A DNA stretch of 64,000 bases from Lichenostomus cassidix (GCA_008360975.2 CM039210.1:11658293-11722292); one strand, 5' to 3'; shown: positions 1 to 10,631, counted from the stretch's first letter. Translations and numbers: made by a program. Notes: generated by a model from the sequence alone, not told the origin.

Positions 1-109
1 TAGGGGCTACTGTGGTTTTTATATTGATGTGTTAGCTATCACAGAGATAGCGTAGGATACTGTGCGCTTTTACACACAGTCATTCTTAATAAAATTTTTT
101 TTTAATCTG

Positions 110-298
110 CACTTTCTAGGTTGCTAACACATTTCGCTCTCAGAGGTTAACTGGAGCTGAAGTAACATAAGGGCGAATTGTAGCTGTGTGTTCTTTTGGG
201 TCTTTCACTAATACAGGTCATTTGCTCAGTTGGCTCTGTGTGGTTCTTCTTAACTCCGTGATGGCCAATCCCACAGGGGCTAGAGGCCATGAAGGAGG
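110..298 (-). pseudogene. KD-family protease, C-terminal part (broken)
   Basis: On the minus strand the conceptual translation matches, with frame breaks, the C-terminal half of the protease of the plus-strand KD provirus at 55430-55590. The shared parts are a stretch after the glycine-rich flap and a 'VKDP' then 'IRPYVT.APVNL' run. It continues the dUTPase/protease reading frame just upstream. No intact frame remains. From 1 to about 109 I see only AT-rich sequence and no coding signal. The homology is read directly; inactivity is inferred. Confidence 0.6.
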
Positions 299-766
299 CT
301 ACGAAGAGGAGGAGAGAATCATTACATCAGCCCTCGTATCAATCAAACTTTGGAGTTGAATTTGGTGTGGACAAGCTTTTGGCAGGATTAAGGTACATGT
401 CATCTGTGGCCTCTGGCTAGAAATGTCTGCAGCCCAGCAGATTTGGGGATGGAGATTTAGTGCTGTTATTTCTGCAAGCTTGTTGTTCTGCTTTGGGGAC
501 ACAAGACTCAAAGGTAATAGTTGAGCAATGTGAGTCTTTTCAGGGATAGTGACAGGGGGTTTTGATGTGGAAACCATAGTGTGAATTTGGCTTGTAAAGT
601 TAGCATTAATAACTTTTGGGTGAACAAAAATTTCTTGATGTGTGACACTAGGTCTTTTTACAATCAGTACACCGAGTTCTTGATTTAGGGGTTTATATGT
701 ATCTAAAGGAACTTTATGTGTACTACTAGATTCTAGGACGACTGTTTTTGTGGTGTAGACGTCCAC
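299..766 (-). pseudogene. KD-family dUTPase-like domain plus protease N-terminus
   Basis: This open frame of 155 codons aligns with the plus-strand KD copy at 54976-55400. It has a trimeric-dUTPase-like fold segment (a beta strand with 'NANFTSQIHT', then 'IPEKTHIAQLLP'), followed by the start of an aspartic protease. The protease active-site triplet reads DTRAD where DTGAD is expected, so the protease is dead. In the dUTPase motif the residue expected to be the catalytic Asp is Asn. The order gag, dUTPase, protease is that of betaretroviruses. This is an old endogenous copy with no 5' LTR. Recognition comes from motifs plus the internal duplicate in this window. Confidence 0.75.
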
Positions 767-897
767 TCAGGCTGGTCTTTGGGTGCTGTTGCTAAGCTGG
801 CTGGGTAGGCCTGTGTCGGCACCTTGTTCTGGGGGAACACTTGCATCAGAGGGCAATTCCCCCTTTTTGCACTCTTCTTTGCATTTCTCACCAGAGG

Positions 898-1230
898 TCA
901 ACTATTGACATGGTACATAGATTTATTATAGTTTGAACAATGACTTGGCTTACTACACTTTTCACACTGAGGAGTTTCAGTCTCCGTGGGTTTTTTGTGC
1001 TTTGATTTAGCTCGTTTCTGTTTGTTCTTGGCCTTGGGATGCTTTTGTCCATGGCCAGGGGATGCCTGACCAGGTGGCAGAAGTGCAGCTAAAGCTGACC
1101 CTTTATGGTTTTTTGATTTCACCTTAGAGCAAGCTTCGACCATTTCTGCGAGCGTAGGCTCCTCTGGTAGGGCATTTATGATCTTTTTACACTCATTGTT
1201 GGCATTGTCTCTTGTAATCTGTTTGCACAA
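898..1230 (-). pseudogene. KD-family Gag nucleocapsid and capsid C-terminus
   Basis: This 110-codon frame starts in the capsid C-terminal helices ('DNANNECKKIINALP', the same string type as at 54450 on the plus strand). It passes through a Lys-rich stretch and ends in one zinc knuckle, C-X2-C-X4-H-X4-C, written CEKCSKPSHCSNYN, whose last Cys is replaced by Asn. The missing fourth ligand should abolish zinc binding. It is part of the minus-strand gag that runs from about 3270 down to 770. Confidence 0.8.
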
Positions 1231-1951
1231 TATCTGTCTTATTGAATTATCTTCTACTTGTTTTTTCTAGGGCTGCAGCAGTTTTTTTTACAAAGGATAG
1301 GAAGTGCTTAGACTGCTCCTGAGATATTTTTGCATATTGTATTTTAGGAGCAGCCATGTCTATGCTTTTTATTAGGGCTCTCATGTTGACTTTTTTGGCT
1401 TGCTCTAGGATCCGAGGGTCCTAAGTAGCTTGGAAATCAGGATTAGAAAATTAATTTCTATAAGGGCATTTACTCTAACTGCATGTCTAGGGTTATTGGA
1501 AGGCAAGTGCATATTCTGTAGTGCAGCCTTCTCAGCCAGCTTTCTCTAGTTATTCTCAAAAACTGTAAATTGTACAGGTAGAAACAGAATTTGACTCAAG
1601 TGCTTAATATTGAATGGAGCAAGCAGGTCAGTATTCATCACTCTAATAATTTGCATGACTTCAGGAGATCTGAGCTCATATTGTGCTACTTTGGATTGTA
1701 AATCTTGCACTACTCTCTATGCAATAACGTCATGCCTGTTAGCCTGACGAATTTTGGAGAGCCTTGAGCACAGGAAAGGCTTGGGCATCCCCTTGTAGGG
1801 TGTTAATATTACTTTGATCTACTGGTACACTTTCTAGAGGCGCTGCAGCAGCCTCCTGATCTTCCATAGATTCTCCTGTCTTGTCTGGCATTCTCACTTT
1901 TTCCAGGAGATCCTAGTCTCCCGTTTTCAGAGCCTGCAATTTAACTGATTC
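1231..1951 (-). pseudogene. KD-family Gag capsid, frameshifted
   Basis: No long frame remains, but minus-strand fragments correspond to the capsid that reads openly at 53700-54245 (a run resembling 'INTDLLAPFNI' and the helix before it). Several stops and indels break it. It links the proline-rich region upstream with the nucleocapsid downstream. Confidence 0.55.
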
Positions 1952-2918
1952 TCAGAAACACCTGGGGTTTCTTGGGCGGACCATAACCGTGCAGTCTGGG
2001 AATGTCCAAGGGTGAGTCTGTAACAGGCATTTTTTCCGCCACCCAGCCACTGCAGCTTTCTGCCCTGGAGCAGGTGTGTTTTCTACATTGCTGTCTGAAT
2101 CATCAGACAGGGTTTTCTCTGAGAAGCCCATTACGAATGAGGGACCTTGGCTGGGCATGAGTGCTGAGCTAGGGGGCAGCACAGTAGCAGAACCCGTAGT
2201 AGAGTGCACAGGAGGCAGCGGTACAGGCGGAGCACTGTGGGGTTTTGCTGGCCGTGCTGGCGCATTGTCAGTCAGAGCTGTTTGCGTCACCCGCGTGGCT
2301 GCCGTCAGGTCGGCGCGTGCCACCGGAACCGTCACTGGAAGCTCTTCTTTCACTGCTTCTGCTCTCGTAGGCCACCGCTTCTGCCTTCCAGGTTGCCGGA
2401 GCGGGCACTTCTGTCCTAAGCCGCTCTTCCACATGTGCGTCGGCGGCTGCCCACAAGAAAGCTTCCAGAAATCCCGCTAACTGCTGAGATATTTCTATAA
2501 GCTGCTGCAAAATATCCAGCAGCATTTTTAGCACAGCTAGCTGCTGTGGTAAAAACTTTACTATAGGCAGTTGCGCCTGTCTGGGAGAGCGCACGGTTAC
2601 GGGTGCCCATGTAGATCTGCCAGGTGCCCCAGGCACACCTGGCGCCTGCACAGAAGAACTAGGTGCTACCATGGAGCCCTGAGCTACTGGCGCACCGAGC
2701 CGTAGAGCCGAAGAAGCCGCGGGAGCAACCGGCACTGTTACTTTTGCCGTGGCTAGCAGCGTGGAGGAAGCTGGAGCCACAGGGGCAGTGGTAGAGGGGT
2801 GCTGCTGGCTACCCTCTTGTTTCAGCATTTCCACGAGTTGTTCCGTGCAGGAGGGATATTTAGGGGGCACGTAATCCCAGGGCAAAGCATATTTCTGCTG
2901 AATGGATCCGCCGACCAC
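1952..2918 (-). pseudogene. KD-family Gag proline/alanine-rich linker, two frames
   Basis: Two overlapping frames (2268-2918 and 1952-2434) cover the region between matrix and capsid. The first opens with a matrix-end segment containing 'PPKYPS' and runs into Ala/Pro/Val-rich low-complexity sequence. The second carries an acidic Ser/Asp cluster (SDDSDSNVE) followed by 'PGQKAAVAGWRKK'. The same cluster-then-PGQ order recurs in the plus-strand KD copy at 53180-53260, which supports the assignment. One frameshift separates the two frames. Function beyond a Gag linker or late-domain region is unknown. Confidence 0.6.
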
Positions 2919-2942
2919 AGCTGGCAGGGCTGGGGATGGCTC

Positions 2943-3330
2943 TTAGGGGCGGCCATCACTAGCCGAAATTCTCAAGTCTAGCTTCATAGAGGCGTCTTCT
3001 TCTCTGATGTCTGCCTCAAGCTCATGTGCGACATTAAGTAAATGCCTCCAGGTGCGAACCAAGCGCACCATCCCCATGTCTCCGTAGGTGATTGCACACC
3101 AGAGCTCATCGCCAAGCTGTTTCCACACCCCAATGTCAAAAGCGGTCCATAGGTCCATGGAAAAATTGTGTGCCAGAGCCTAGTCCAGGACCGTATGCAA
3201 AGAACATTCCAATACCCTGGCCCCTGCAATGGCCAAGGCATCCTTCCATGCTGACAGCACTGCACTTTCATTCGCGCTGGAGTTCTTCATCTTGGCAGTG
3301 TCTTTTCCAAAAAACCCTGAGGCCGGGGGG
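2943..3330 (-). pseudogene. KD-family Gag matrix, frameshifted
   Basis: The 71-codon frame at 2943-3158 ('KQLGDELWCAITYGDMGMV') and the overlapping frame at 2984-3271 together cover a matrix domain lying just downstream of the primer binding site. A shift around 3150-3160 breaks it. The start codon region lies near 3280-3330. Assignment rests on its position between the primer site and the linker, and on the overall gag order. Confidence 0.55.
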
Positions 3331-3377
3331 GGAAGACGTACCTCCGAGAGGCGTGCGGCTAGGATCTTTGCATGTAG

Positions 3378-3395
3378 ATCACGTCGGGGTCAACA
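3378..3395 (-). other. primer binding site, tRNA-Trp type
   Basis: On the minus strand these 18 bases read TGTTGACCCCGACGTGAT. That is one mismatch from the 18 bases at 23177-23194, which are the tRNA-Trp primer site known from avian alpharetroviruses. It sits directly upstream of the minus-strand KD gag and fixes the 5' end of that element. Only about ten bases of LTR-like sequence precede it before ERVL pol begins, so the 5' LTR is missing. Confidence 0.75.
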
Positions 3396-3399
3396 GATG

Positions 3400-4255
3400 A
3401 CACTGTAGTACCCTAAAAAGCCTCTGGCATGTACTGCTGGGACCTTGTCTCCATCCAATGTATGCAGAGGCTCAGATTGGGCAGGACCTGCTCGGTTGAT
3501 GGCGCCTCGGGTATTGACTAACCAGGTGGCCTCTGCTAAATGTCGCTCCCAATTTCTATAAGTTCCCCCACCCAGTGCCTTTAGGGTGGTTATAACAGTC
3601 CATTTTACCGTTCCACTTTGCCAGCAGCAGGGGAACGATAAGGAATGTGGTATACCCATTCAATGCCATGTTCCCTAGCCCAGGTGTTTATGAGGCTATT
3701 TTAAAAATGAGTTCCGTTATCTGACTCAATTCTCTAAGGAGTACCGTGCCTCCACAGGATTTGGTTTTCAAGGCCCAGGATGGTGTTACAGGCAGTGGCA
3801 TGAGGCACAGGGTAGGTCTCCAGCCACCCAGTGGTGGCTTCTACCATTGTGAGCACATAGCGCTTGCCGTGGTGAGTTTGAGGCAGTGTGATGTAATCAA
3901 TCTGCCAGGCCTCACCATACTTGTATTTTGACCACCTTCCACCATACCACAAGGGTTTCACCCACTTGGCCTGTTTGATCTCAGCACATGTTTCACAGTT
4001 ATGGATAACCTGAGAGATGCAGTCCATGGTTAAATCCACCCCTCGGTCTCGTGCCCACTTATAGGTGGCATCTCTGCCTTGATGGCCTGAGGCATCATGG
4101 GCCCATCGAGCTAGGAACAAGTCTCCCTTATGTTGCCAATCCAAGTGTACCTGGAACACCTTCATATTTGCAGCCCGATGTACCCGCGCGTTGTTTCGGT
4201 GCTCTTCATTAGCTCGGCTCTTGGGGACATGGGCGTCTACATGGCGGACCTTCAC
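3400..4255 (-). pseudogene. ERVL-like Pol: integrase
   Basis: Two frames (3734-4255 and 3390-3659) carry the end of RNase H ('VRHVDAH'), an integrase zinc domain (H-H, then CETC), and the core with 'WQIDYITLP' holding the first catalytic Asp. The C-terminal part ('WLVNTRG') follows after a break at 3660-3733 that covers the second Asp and the Glu. The coding end is cut by the KD junction near 3400. The pol order is that of ERVL/class III avian elements. It is not functional as it stands. Confidence 0.85.
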
Positions 4256-5079
4256 AGGTAGTTTCTCTGCCCGGACAGCGATGTCTTTTCATTCTTCAGC
4301 TGCCAAATTGGTTTTCCCCTACGCTGCCAACCAGCCTTCTTCCACTTTTCCAGCCAACCCCACAGAGTGTTGGCTACCATCCATGAATCAGTATAGAGTT
4401 AGAGCTTTGGCCACTTCTCTCTTTCAGCAATGTCCAGGGCTAACTGAATGGCTTTGAGCTCAGCGAGTTGACTCGATCCACCTTCTCCTTCCTTAGCTTC
4501 TGCGACCCGTCATGTGGGGCTCCATACAGCTGCTTTCCATTTTCATTTTGTCCCTACAAGACGACAGGAACCATCAGTGAAAAGAGCATAGTGTGATTCC
4601 TCTGCTGGCAGTTGGTTGTATGGTGGAGCTTCCTCTGCACGATTCACCTGTTCCAGCTCTTCTTCCTCAATCAGACTAAAATCTTCACCTTCAGGCCAAT
4701 CTGTAATTATTTCCAGAATCCCAGGGCGATTCAGATTTCCCATACAGGCGCACTGTGTGATAAGGGCAATCCATTTGCTCCATGGGCCATTGGTGGCATG
4801 GTGAGTAGAGGGAACCTCTGCTTTAAACATCTACCCCAGCACTGGTAGTCGGGGTGCCAGAAGGAGTTGTGCCTCTGTGCCAATTACCTCAGAGGAAGCT
4901 TGGACTCATTTGTAAACTGCCAAGATTTCTTTCTCTGTTGGGGTGTAATTAGCTTCAGACCCTCTGTAACTTCGGCTCCAGAACCCCAGTGGTCGTCCTC
5001 GAGTCTCACCAGGCACCTTCTGCCACAGGCTCCAGGACAGACCATGGCTCTCAGCTGTGGAGTAGAGCACATTCTTTAC
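4256..5079 (-). pseudogene. ERVL-like Pol: RT connection and RNase H
   Basis: The frame 4543-4830 ends in 'YALFTDGSCR', the first catalytic Asp region of retroviral RNase H, preceded by the connection domain ('LITQCACMGN.NRPGILEIITDW'). Downstream, 4256-4540 keeps 'AELKAVQLALDIAE'-like RNase H helices in broken frames. 4831-5079 is frame-shifted connection sequence. The coding direction and domain order join the RT upstream to the integrase downstream. Confidence 0.8.
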
Positions 5080-6060
5080 CTATGGTTTCATCCTGACTGG
5101 GCCAAGGGCTACTGCATGAGCGGTCTCCTGCTTGATCTGGATGAAAGCTTCATGCTGTTCAGGGCCCCAGTGGAAATCATTCTTCTTATGGGTAACCAGG
5201 TAATGAGGGCTCACAATTTGGCTGTACTCAGGAATGTGCATTCTCCAAAAGCCTATGGCTCCCAGGAAAGCTTGCGTCTCCTTCTTGTTGGTTGGTGGAG
5301 ACATTGCAGTGATTTTATTGATGACCTCAGTGGGAATCTGACGCCATCTGTCTTGCCACATTACTCCCCGGAACTGGATCTCTCGGGCAGGTCCCTTGAC
5401 TTTGCTCTTTTTGATGGTGAAACTGGCTTCCAGGAGAATCTGGATGATTTTCTTTCCTTTCTCAAATACTTCTTCTGCCGTGTTCCCCCACACAATGATG
5501 TCGTCGATGTACTGCAAATGTTCTGGAGCCTCACCCTTTTCCAGTGCAGCCTGGATCAGCCCATGGCAGATGGTGGGACTATGTTTCCACCCCTGGGGCA
5601 GTTGATTCCAGGTATATTGCACGCCCCTCTAGGTAAAAGCAAACTGAGGCCTGCACTCTGCTGCCAGAGGAATGGAGAAAAATGCGTTAGCGATGTCAAC
5701 AGTGCCGTACCACTTTGCTGCCTTGGACTCCAGCTCATACTGGTGCTCCAACATGTCCGGCATGGCAGCACTCAGAGGTGGAGTCACCTCATTCAAGGCA
5801 CAATAGTCCACTGTTAATCTCCATTCTCCTTCAGATTTGCGCACAGGCCAGATGGGGCTGTTAAAGGATGAATGGGTCCTGCTGACCACCCCTTGGCTCT
5901 CCAGCTCATGGATTAGTTTGTGAATGGGAATCACAGCATCACGAGTGGTCTGGTACTGTCGGCGATGCACAATCGAGGTTGCAATTGGTACTTGTTGCTC
6001 TTCCCCTTTCAGGAGTCCTACTGCAGATGGGTTCTCTGACAGTCCAGGCAAGGTGTTCAA
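5080..6060 (-). pseudogene. ERVL-like Pol: reverse transcriptase
   Basis: Two frames, 5629-6060 and 5080-5622, cover fingers, palm and thumb. Visible motifs are 'HSSFNSPIWPVRKS', 'GTVDIANAFFSIPL' (catalytic Asp present), 'LPQGWKHSPTICH' and 'YIDDIIVW' (the YxDD box). They are followed by 'KVKGPAREIQFRG' and 'KKETQAFLGAIGFWR'. One stop near 5625 splits the domain. The catalytic Asp residues are all present, so the inactivating changes look few. Confidence 0.9.
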
Positions 6061-6388
6061 TTGCTTTATGCCCTGTCACCACAGCAGCTATCCCAAATGC
6101 CCACTTGAGTCCCTTTGGGTCTTGGAAATATCCATTTCGGAGGAAGTCTATACCCAGAATACATGGGGCCTCTGGTCCAGTCACAATGGAATGTTCTTTC
6201 CACTCTTTTCCAGTCAGGCTCACTTCAGCTTTTACCAGGGTCAGGTCCTGTGATCCTCCTGTCACGCCGGAAATAGAAACAGGTTCTGTCCCCACATGTC
6301 GCGATGGGATTATCGTGCACTGTGCACCAGTGTCAACTAAAGCCTCGTTTTCTTGTGGCTCTGATGTGCCAGGCCACCGAATCCACAC
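6061..6388 (-). CDS. ERVL-like retroviral aspartic protease domain
   Basis: An open frame beginning at 6388 has the active-site box 'LVDTGAQCTIIP', a glycine-rich flap ('GVTGGSQDLTLVKAEV') and 'CILGIDFL', which is the order expected for retropepsin. The frame runs on past the domain into the RT region in a different phase, so only the protease part is meaningful. It follows gag closely (gag stop at about 6443) in a different frame, as in many gag-pro junctions. The active site is intact. Confidence 0.85.
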
Positions 6389-6442
6389 TGTCGAAAAAAT
6401 TCAGTTTTCCCTGGCCTCTACCTGGCTAGAGGCAGGGCCCCT

Positions 6443-7747
6443 CTAACCCTGGCGGGCATGCGTATTAGAGGTTCCTTCGAGGGGATCGGACATGTTGGCT
6501 GGAGCTACTTCCCTTCTGGTGGAGTTCCCTCTCTGAGTCTTGCCCTCCTTCAATTCATGCACTCGTTGTGCCAGGACAGCAGTGGGTTGTCCACCCCACC
6601 TCTTCATGTTTTCTCCACTGTCACACAGGAAATACCACAACTCACGTCGAGGGGTGTATCTGGTTCTCATAGCTGAGGAGCGTCTGCGTGGGGTAACAAA
6701 ACCTCTGATCTGTACTGTCGAGATTTGGAGAAGGCTGTCTTTAATCTCCTTACTGAGTTTCTCATGATTTTCCTCTATCTTATCTTCTAGTTTCTGCAGA
6801 TGTGTTTCCACAGCTGAGATTCTTGCATTCATTGGGCTATGCACAGCATCTGCATACGCTCGGAGCTTCCTTGCAATATCACGCACAGTCTCATTACCGT
6901 CGTCTGATTTCATCATTGCTAAAGCAGACGCATACTCTGATGGCCCAAGCCGTATGAGTTTCCGCCACATCACAAGTGTGACCCCATCTGGGTCCACAAG
7001 CGGGGCTGGGTTTTCTATGTCCTCTGGGAAGACAATCCCTACCACCACCATTTCTCTCAAGCGTTGAATCCCTTGATCTATGGTCCTCCACGAGGTTTGT
7101 TGTGTATAGAGATCATCGGGGCATAGGTATCTTCTCCTCGCAGCTCTGATAGCTTGCCTCCAGAGGCTGCAACAGTCAGTCCCATCCCATATTGTTTGGT
7201 TGATATCTGGGTCACGTGACACAGTCCCCAAATGCCTTACCTCAGTAGGGTCTAGAAGTGTAACATCGCCTGCGGCATCCCAAAAACGGACTAACCAACT
7301 AATAGATTCATCATCTCGTTGGACAAAATCTTTTCTTAGGCCGTGAAGGTCTCTCACAGTCATGGATTCGACAATGACCTCTGACTCAGTTGCTGACTTT
7401 GAGGATCCCTCCTCACCGTCACCTGAGCGATCAGTCTTGACTTGGGTTTTCCTGCTTCTCATAACAGGAGCAACTGCCACTGGCTTAGGCTCCCTGACTT
7501 CCTGTATGTGGTGGTTTTGATAGGCCCAAAACATCAGTAAAGTATTTTTAACATCTAGGAGAAATTTGGACCCCTCAGAAGCTGTTGTGGTAGGCTTAGG
7601 GAGGTGTCTGAGAGGTGGGGAGTGGCACAAAGATGGCTCCTGTGTGTCCTGAGTGAAAGTTCCGGAAGTTTTTACATCAAGTCCAGCAGAGCCAATCTCT
7701 GATGGCTCTGAGAGTGATGGACATGCTGCCGGCCAAGTTTGGGCCAA
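6443..7747 (-). CDS. ERVL-like Gag polyprotein, 434 codons
   Basis: This is one of the longest intact frames in the window. It lacks a zinc knuckle, as is usual for ERVL/spuma-like Gag. The N-terminal third is low complexity. The middle (about residues 130-300) is a folded, Trp-rich capsid-like segment ('WLVRFWDAAGD', 'WRTIDQGIQRLREM'). Residues 300-350 look like a coiled coil ('KLEDKIEENHEKLSKEI'), and the C-terminus is Arg-rich. A related gag start lies at 63080-63310 on the plus strand. The chosen start is the first Met after the leader. Expression is unknown. Confidence 0.8.
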   Translation of the reverse strand: MAQTWPAACPSLSEPSEIGSAGLDVKTSGTFTQDTQEPSLCHSPPLRHLPKPTTTASEGSKFLLDVKNTLLMFWAYQNHHIQEVREPKPVAVAPVMRSRKTQVKTDRSGDGEEGSSKSATESEVIVESMTVRDLHGLRKDFVQRDDESISWLVRFWDAAGDVTLLDPTEVRHLGTVSRDPDINQTIWDGTDCCSLWRQAIRAARRRYLCPDDLYTQQTSWRTIDQGIQRLREMVVVGIVFPEDIENPAPLVDPDGVTLVMWRKLIRLGPSEYASALAMMKSDDGNETVRDIARKLRAYADAVHSPMNARISAVETHLQKLEDKIEENHEKLSKEIKDSLLQISTVQIRGFVTPRRRSSAMRTRYTPRRELWYFLCDSGENMKRWGGQPTAVLAQRVHELKEGKTQRGNSTRREVAPANMSDPLEGTSNTHARQG

Positions 7748-7961
7748 TTAGAGGTGCTGGTTACGCCTCTGTGAAAACATATTTCAGAAAAATTCAAAAC
7801 AAGGTAGGCACGCACTTCTTTGTAGTTGGAGGAGGAGGAGGTGGAGGTAAAAATATGCGAAGGGAAAACAACATGGAGACACCAAAGTCAGTGAAGAAGG
7901 TGGGGGAGGAGGTGCTCCAGGCGCCAGAGCTGAAAACCCTCTGCTAGCTGTGGTGAAGGTC
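7748..7961 (-). other. ERVL-like 5' leader, gag-proximal part
   Basis: These bases align in reverse with 62880-63080, which shows they belong to the leader between LTR and gag of the same ERVL family. A run of GGA triplets and a splice-like CT-rich stretch are visible. I could not place a convincing primer binding site; a 'TGGTGTC' at about 7880 is the only hint. Confidence 0.6.
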
Positions 7962-7967
7962 ATGGGG

Positions 7968-8480
7968 TGTTGTAACGCGGTCTGGGAGGGCGGCACAGGC
8001 TGGCTCCCCCCCAGTCCGGGTCTCTGGTTCGTGTAAATCCCACCGTATCTGGGGCGAGCGGCCCCCGAGGTTCTGCAGCATGGCGGCAGTCTTCAAACCA
8101 CGTCAATTCAAGCAGGAATATAGTGAGACGAAGGAAGAACTGGACTCCATCTCTTTTCTGGCAGGGCGGTTTATTTGGGGTAACGGGGAAAAGGGGATTG
8201 CAGGGGAGGAGAAGGGGGGAGGAAAGGCAGGGACGGGATAAGGGGTGCCAGCCCAGAGATGCAGACCTCGAGCAGATCTGGACATCGCCTTATAAAGGGA
8301 AAGGAAGGGGAGGGACTGTCTCCCCTAGAGCCAGTCCCGGGGAGTCTGAAGGGAAGACAGGCATAGGGAACCCACCAATAGATTTCGGGGTACAGCAGAG
8401 CATATTTTAAAATGAACCAATGGTACACCAAGTGGGGAAACAAAAGGAGCACATGGAGATCTGAATATTGCATTACTACA
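7968..8480 (-). mobile_element. solo LTR (family B) inserted in ERVL leader
   Basis: The 513-bp element starts TGTTGTAACG and ends TTACTACA, with imperfect inverted termini. It is flanked by the 6-bp repeat ATGGGG at 7962-7967 and 8481-8486. On the minus strand it has a TATA-like TTTATAAGG near 8290 and AATAAA near 8170, which set its orientation. The related ERVL copy at 62870 has the unoccupied site. The 6-bp duplication is typical of alpha/beta-type integration. Confidence 0.9.
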
Positions 8481-8486
8481 ATGGGG

Positions 8487-9416
8487 GAGCAGGAGGTCCC
8501 CCTGCAGCCCATGGAGTCCACAGGAGTGCAGAAATCCACCCACAGCCCACGCCAGAGGAGCAGGTGGATGCCTGGAGAAAGCTGTGATCCAGTTGGAGTC
8601 TCATGTAAAGAGTTAAAGCTACAAAGGCCTTGCAAGGGAGAGAAAGGCCTTGCTCCTGGGATGGAAGCAGCCTGGCCTCAGCTTGGGAGAGTCTGCACAG
8701 CACCCTATGGACAAAAGAACTCATGTTGCAGCAGAATTTGGGCAGGATGTTGCTCGTGAGATTGGACCCACGCCAAAGAAGTTCCCAGAGGACTGTTTCT
8801 CGTGGGAGGGACCCCATGGCTAAGTAGAGAACCCCTCTCCCTGATGGACTGACCAGAGAATAAACCCCTTACCCTGCCCCCTGCCCGTGCTATTGGTTTG
8901 GAAAGAGAGAAGGGGTGTGAGCGGAGAGACTGCTTCTTAAGAGAGAAAGGGTGAGAGCAGAGAAACTGTCTGGAGAGAGAGAGAGATAAGTAAAAATAGA
9001 GTATTTGTAGTAGAAGAATTGTAGTGATGAATAGATTTATGGACCTGCTCTGTGGACTGAGAAAATACCCCACACCCTGCCCCCCTACCTGAGCTTGTTG
9101 GTTAAAAAGAAGAAAGGGGGTGAGTAAAAATAGGTTCGTAAGAGGGAGGGGGTGAGTGAACAAAATAGTGTATGAAAAGTTTATTTTTGCCTTGCATTTA
9201 TCCTCCAACTCTGTTAGGTAATTAAATCACTTTAGAACTTTAAGTTTAGAGCCTTTCTGCCCTTTCTTCCGTGCGTCCTCCTACCAGTGTCCTATCTCAT
9301 TTAACTCATGAGATTGGTGTGTGTTTTTACAGTTTTATTCCCTTTCCCCTCTCCTGCACATCTGTAGCAGGAGAGAGTCGAGGTGCCTGGCGTTTAGTCA
9401 GAGTCAAACCCCAACA
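8487..9416 (-). mobile_element. ERVL-like 5' LTR and upstream leader
   Basis: The element begins on the minus strand at 9416 with TGTTGGGGTTTGACTC and matches the plus-strand copy from 62143 ('GGTTTGACCCTGGCTAAATG'). An AATAAA-like signal lies near 9340 and purine/pyrimidine-rich runs at 8880-9000. The LTR/leader boundary cannot be placed by eye, so the whole 5' non-coding unit is given as one feature. Confidence 0.7.
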
Positions 9417-10025
9417 CTGTTCTATAGTATCTGACAGTGTACGATAAGCATATGCCAGGGCCCAACATATTGCACTGCAGTTGTCTCTGCACTTCTCTTT
9501 CAGATATTTCCCCACCTCAGCTGGTCTCGGGATTTGTCCAGGGGGAAATTCCCAGTCTATTGGGTCAGAGAATTTCTTTAAAGTTTTACCTATGTGTTGC
9601 GGCCCAAGCAGCTGAGATAGAACTCAGTGCCCTTGAGAATGTGGAGGATTGGGATGAAATGGGAGAAGTGCCAGAAGAAAGTGAAGAAGAAATGGATTAT
9701 CCCAACAACCTCCCAGAAAAGTATTACAGATAGTATGAGCCGTTATCTCTCCCCAACCACTTGACGCCTGCATATCTCAGTGTTAGACATTGGTAAATTT
9801 AGACTGTAAATTACTTGTATTCACTTTTCTATTTGTTCTGAAAACTTGTAAACCCACCCAGTTATGTACCCTTATAACCTGTTGCAGAGCCTTTGTTCTG
9901 GGCTCTTCAGATGTCTCTCCAAACTCTCCTATCCCCTATGTAACCCCCAATAAAGCTGAAGAGACCTCATCTCGTCCCCTCGCCTGAGCCGACTTCCAGA
10001 AGCCCAAATTCATCTCCTGTGTTGC
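9417..10025 (+). other. unassigned segment with acidic short frame and poly(A) signal
   Basis: A plus-strand frame at 9437-9733 ends in an acidic stretch (residues about 55-90, 'ENVEDWDEMGEVPEE'). About 220 bases later comes CCCAATAAAGCTG (near 9950), followed by sequence like a retroviral R-U5. It may be the 3' end of a plus-strand element or a retrocopied 3' UTR. I do not recognise the protein. The stretch fills the space between the ERVL LTR and the membrane-protein frame. Confidence 0.3.
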
Positions 10026-10631
10026 TCAAAACAACCCTTCTCCCCACTGAAAGAACTTTCCTGTGGCATTTAAAGCACTTCTGGTCATGACTTCAGAAGT
10101 AGCCGCCGCACCTATGTCCTCCCATACTCCAAACCATTCAAATTTTCCCACATCTGGGTCAGGTGTCTGTCCCTGCTCAGCCCCTCTGGATTTCTCAGCC
10201 TTCCTTCTGGAAAGGTCGAAGATCATATACATGGAAACTACCAGGTGAAGCACCAGTACTACCAGGAAAATGGTCTCCTTAACATTCTCAAAAGGTAATA
10301 TACTGAATTTACAGGGAAGAAAATAGGTGAGGAGCCAGGAAGCTTCATCCTCAATTCCTCTAGCAGGTTGGGTAATATCACAAACAAAAGCCCAAAACAA
10401 GCTACTAAAACTAGCAGAGGACAGCAACAGAGCATGTACATTTTTAACTGTTTTCAATACCTTTTTACAGATTGTCAGTATCACGCAAATCACTATACCA
10501 AGCCGGAGTCGTGCCCCTGATCGGTGAAAATTATACATTAGGGACAAAATTGCCCCTATCTGTTGGTAGGGAAACAGGCCTATGTGCCAAACAGACAGTA
10601 TTACATCAAACAACCTCCCATCAAACAACAT
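10026..10631 (-). CDS. unrecognised 201-codon multi-pass membrane protein frame
   Basis: An intact frame lies about 120 bases downstream of a tRNA-Lys-type primer site and LTR. The start codon has A at -3 (GTCACCATGT), a good context. Four to five hydrophobic segments are visible, at about residues 6-32, 44-58, 66-86, 99-113 and 118-139, followed by a charged tail ('SRRKAEKSRGAEQGQTPDP'). No Gag, Pol or Env motif appears. A hydrophobic stretch in another phase ('CILVLNALYWITAISS') immediately precedes it, so an older, longer frame may have shifted. It could be a leader-encoded accessory frame, a captured host gene, or env sequence joined to the leader by deletion. Function is unknown. Confidence 0.5.
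   Translation of the reverse strand: MLFDGRLFDVILSVWHIGLFPYQQIGAILSLMYNFHRSGARLRLGIVICVILTICKKVLKTVKNVHALLLSSASFSSLFWAFVCDITQPARGIEDEASWLLTYFLPCKFSILPFENVKETIFLVVLVLHLVVSMYMIFDLSRRKAEKSRGAEQGQTPDPDVGKFEWFGVWEDIGAAATSEVMTRSALNATGKFFQWGEGLF

Noticed and set aside
2076..2480. Plus-strand frame over the KD gag linker
   Set aside because: It is the shadow of the minus-strand gag. The homologous gag at 51900-53290 supports the minus reading.
4867..5817. 316-codon plus-strand frame
   Set aside because: It is antisense to the ERVL RT, whose YIDD and other motifs are on the minus strand. An open complement is common in such genes.
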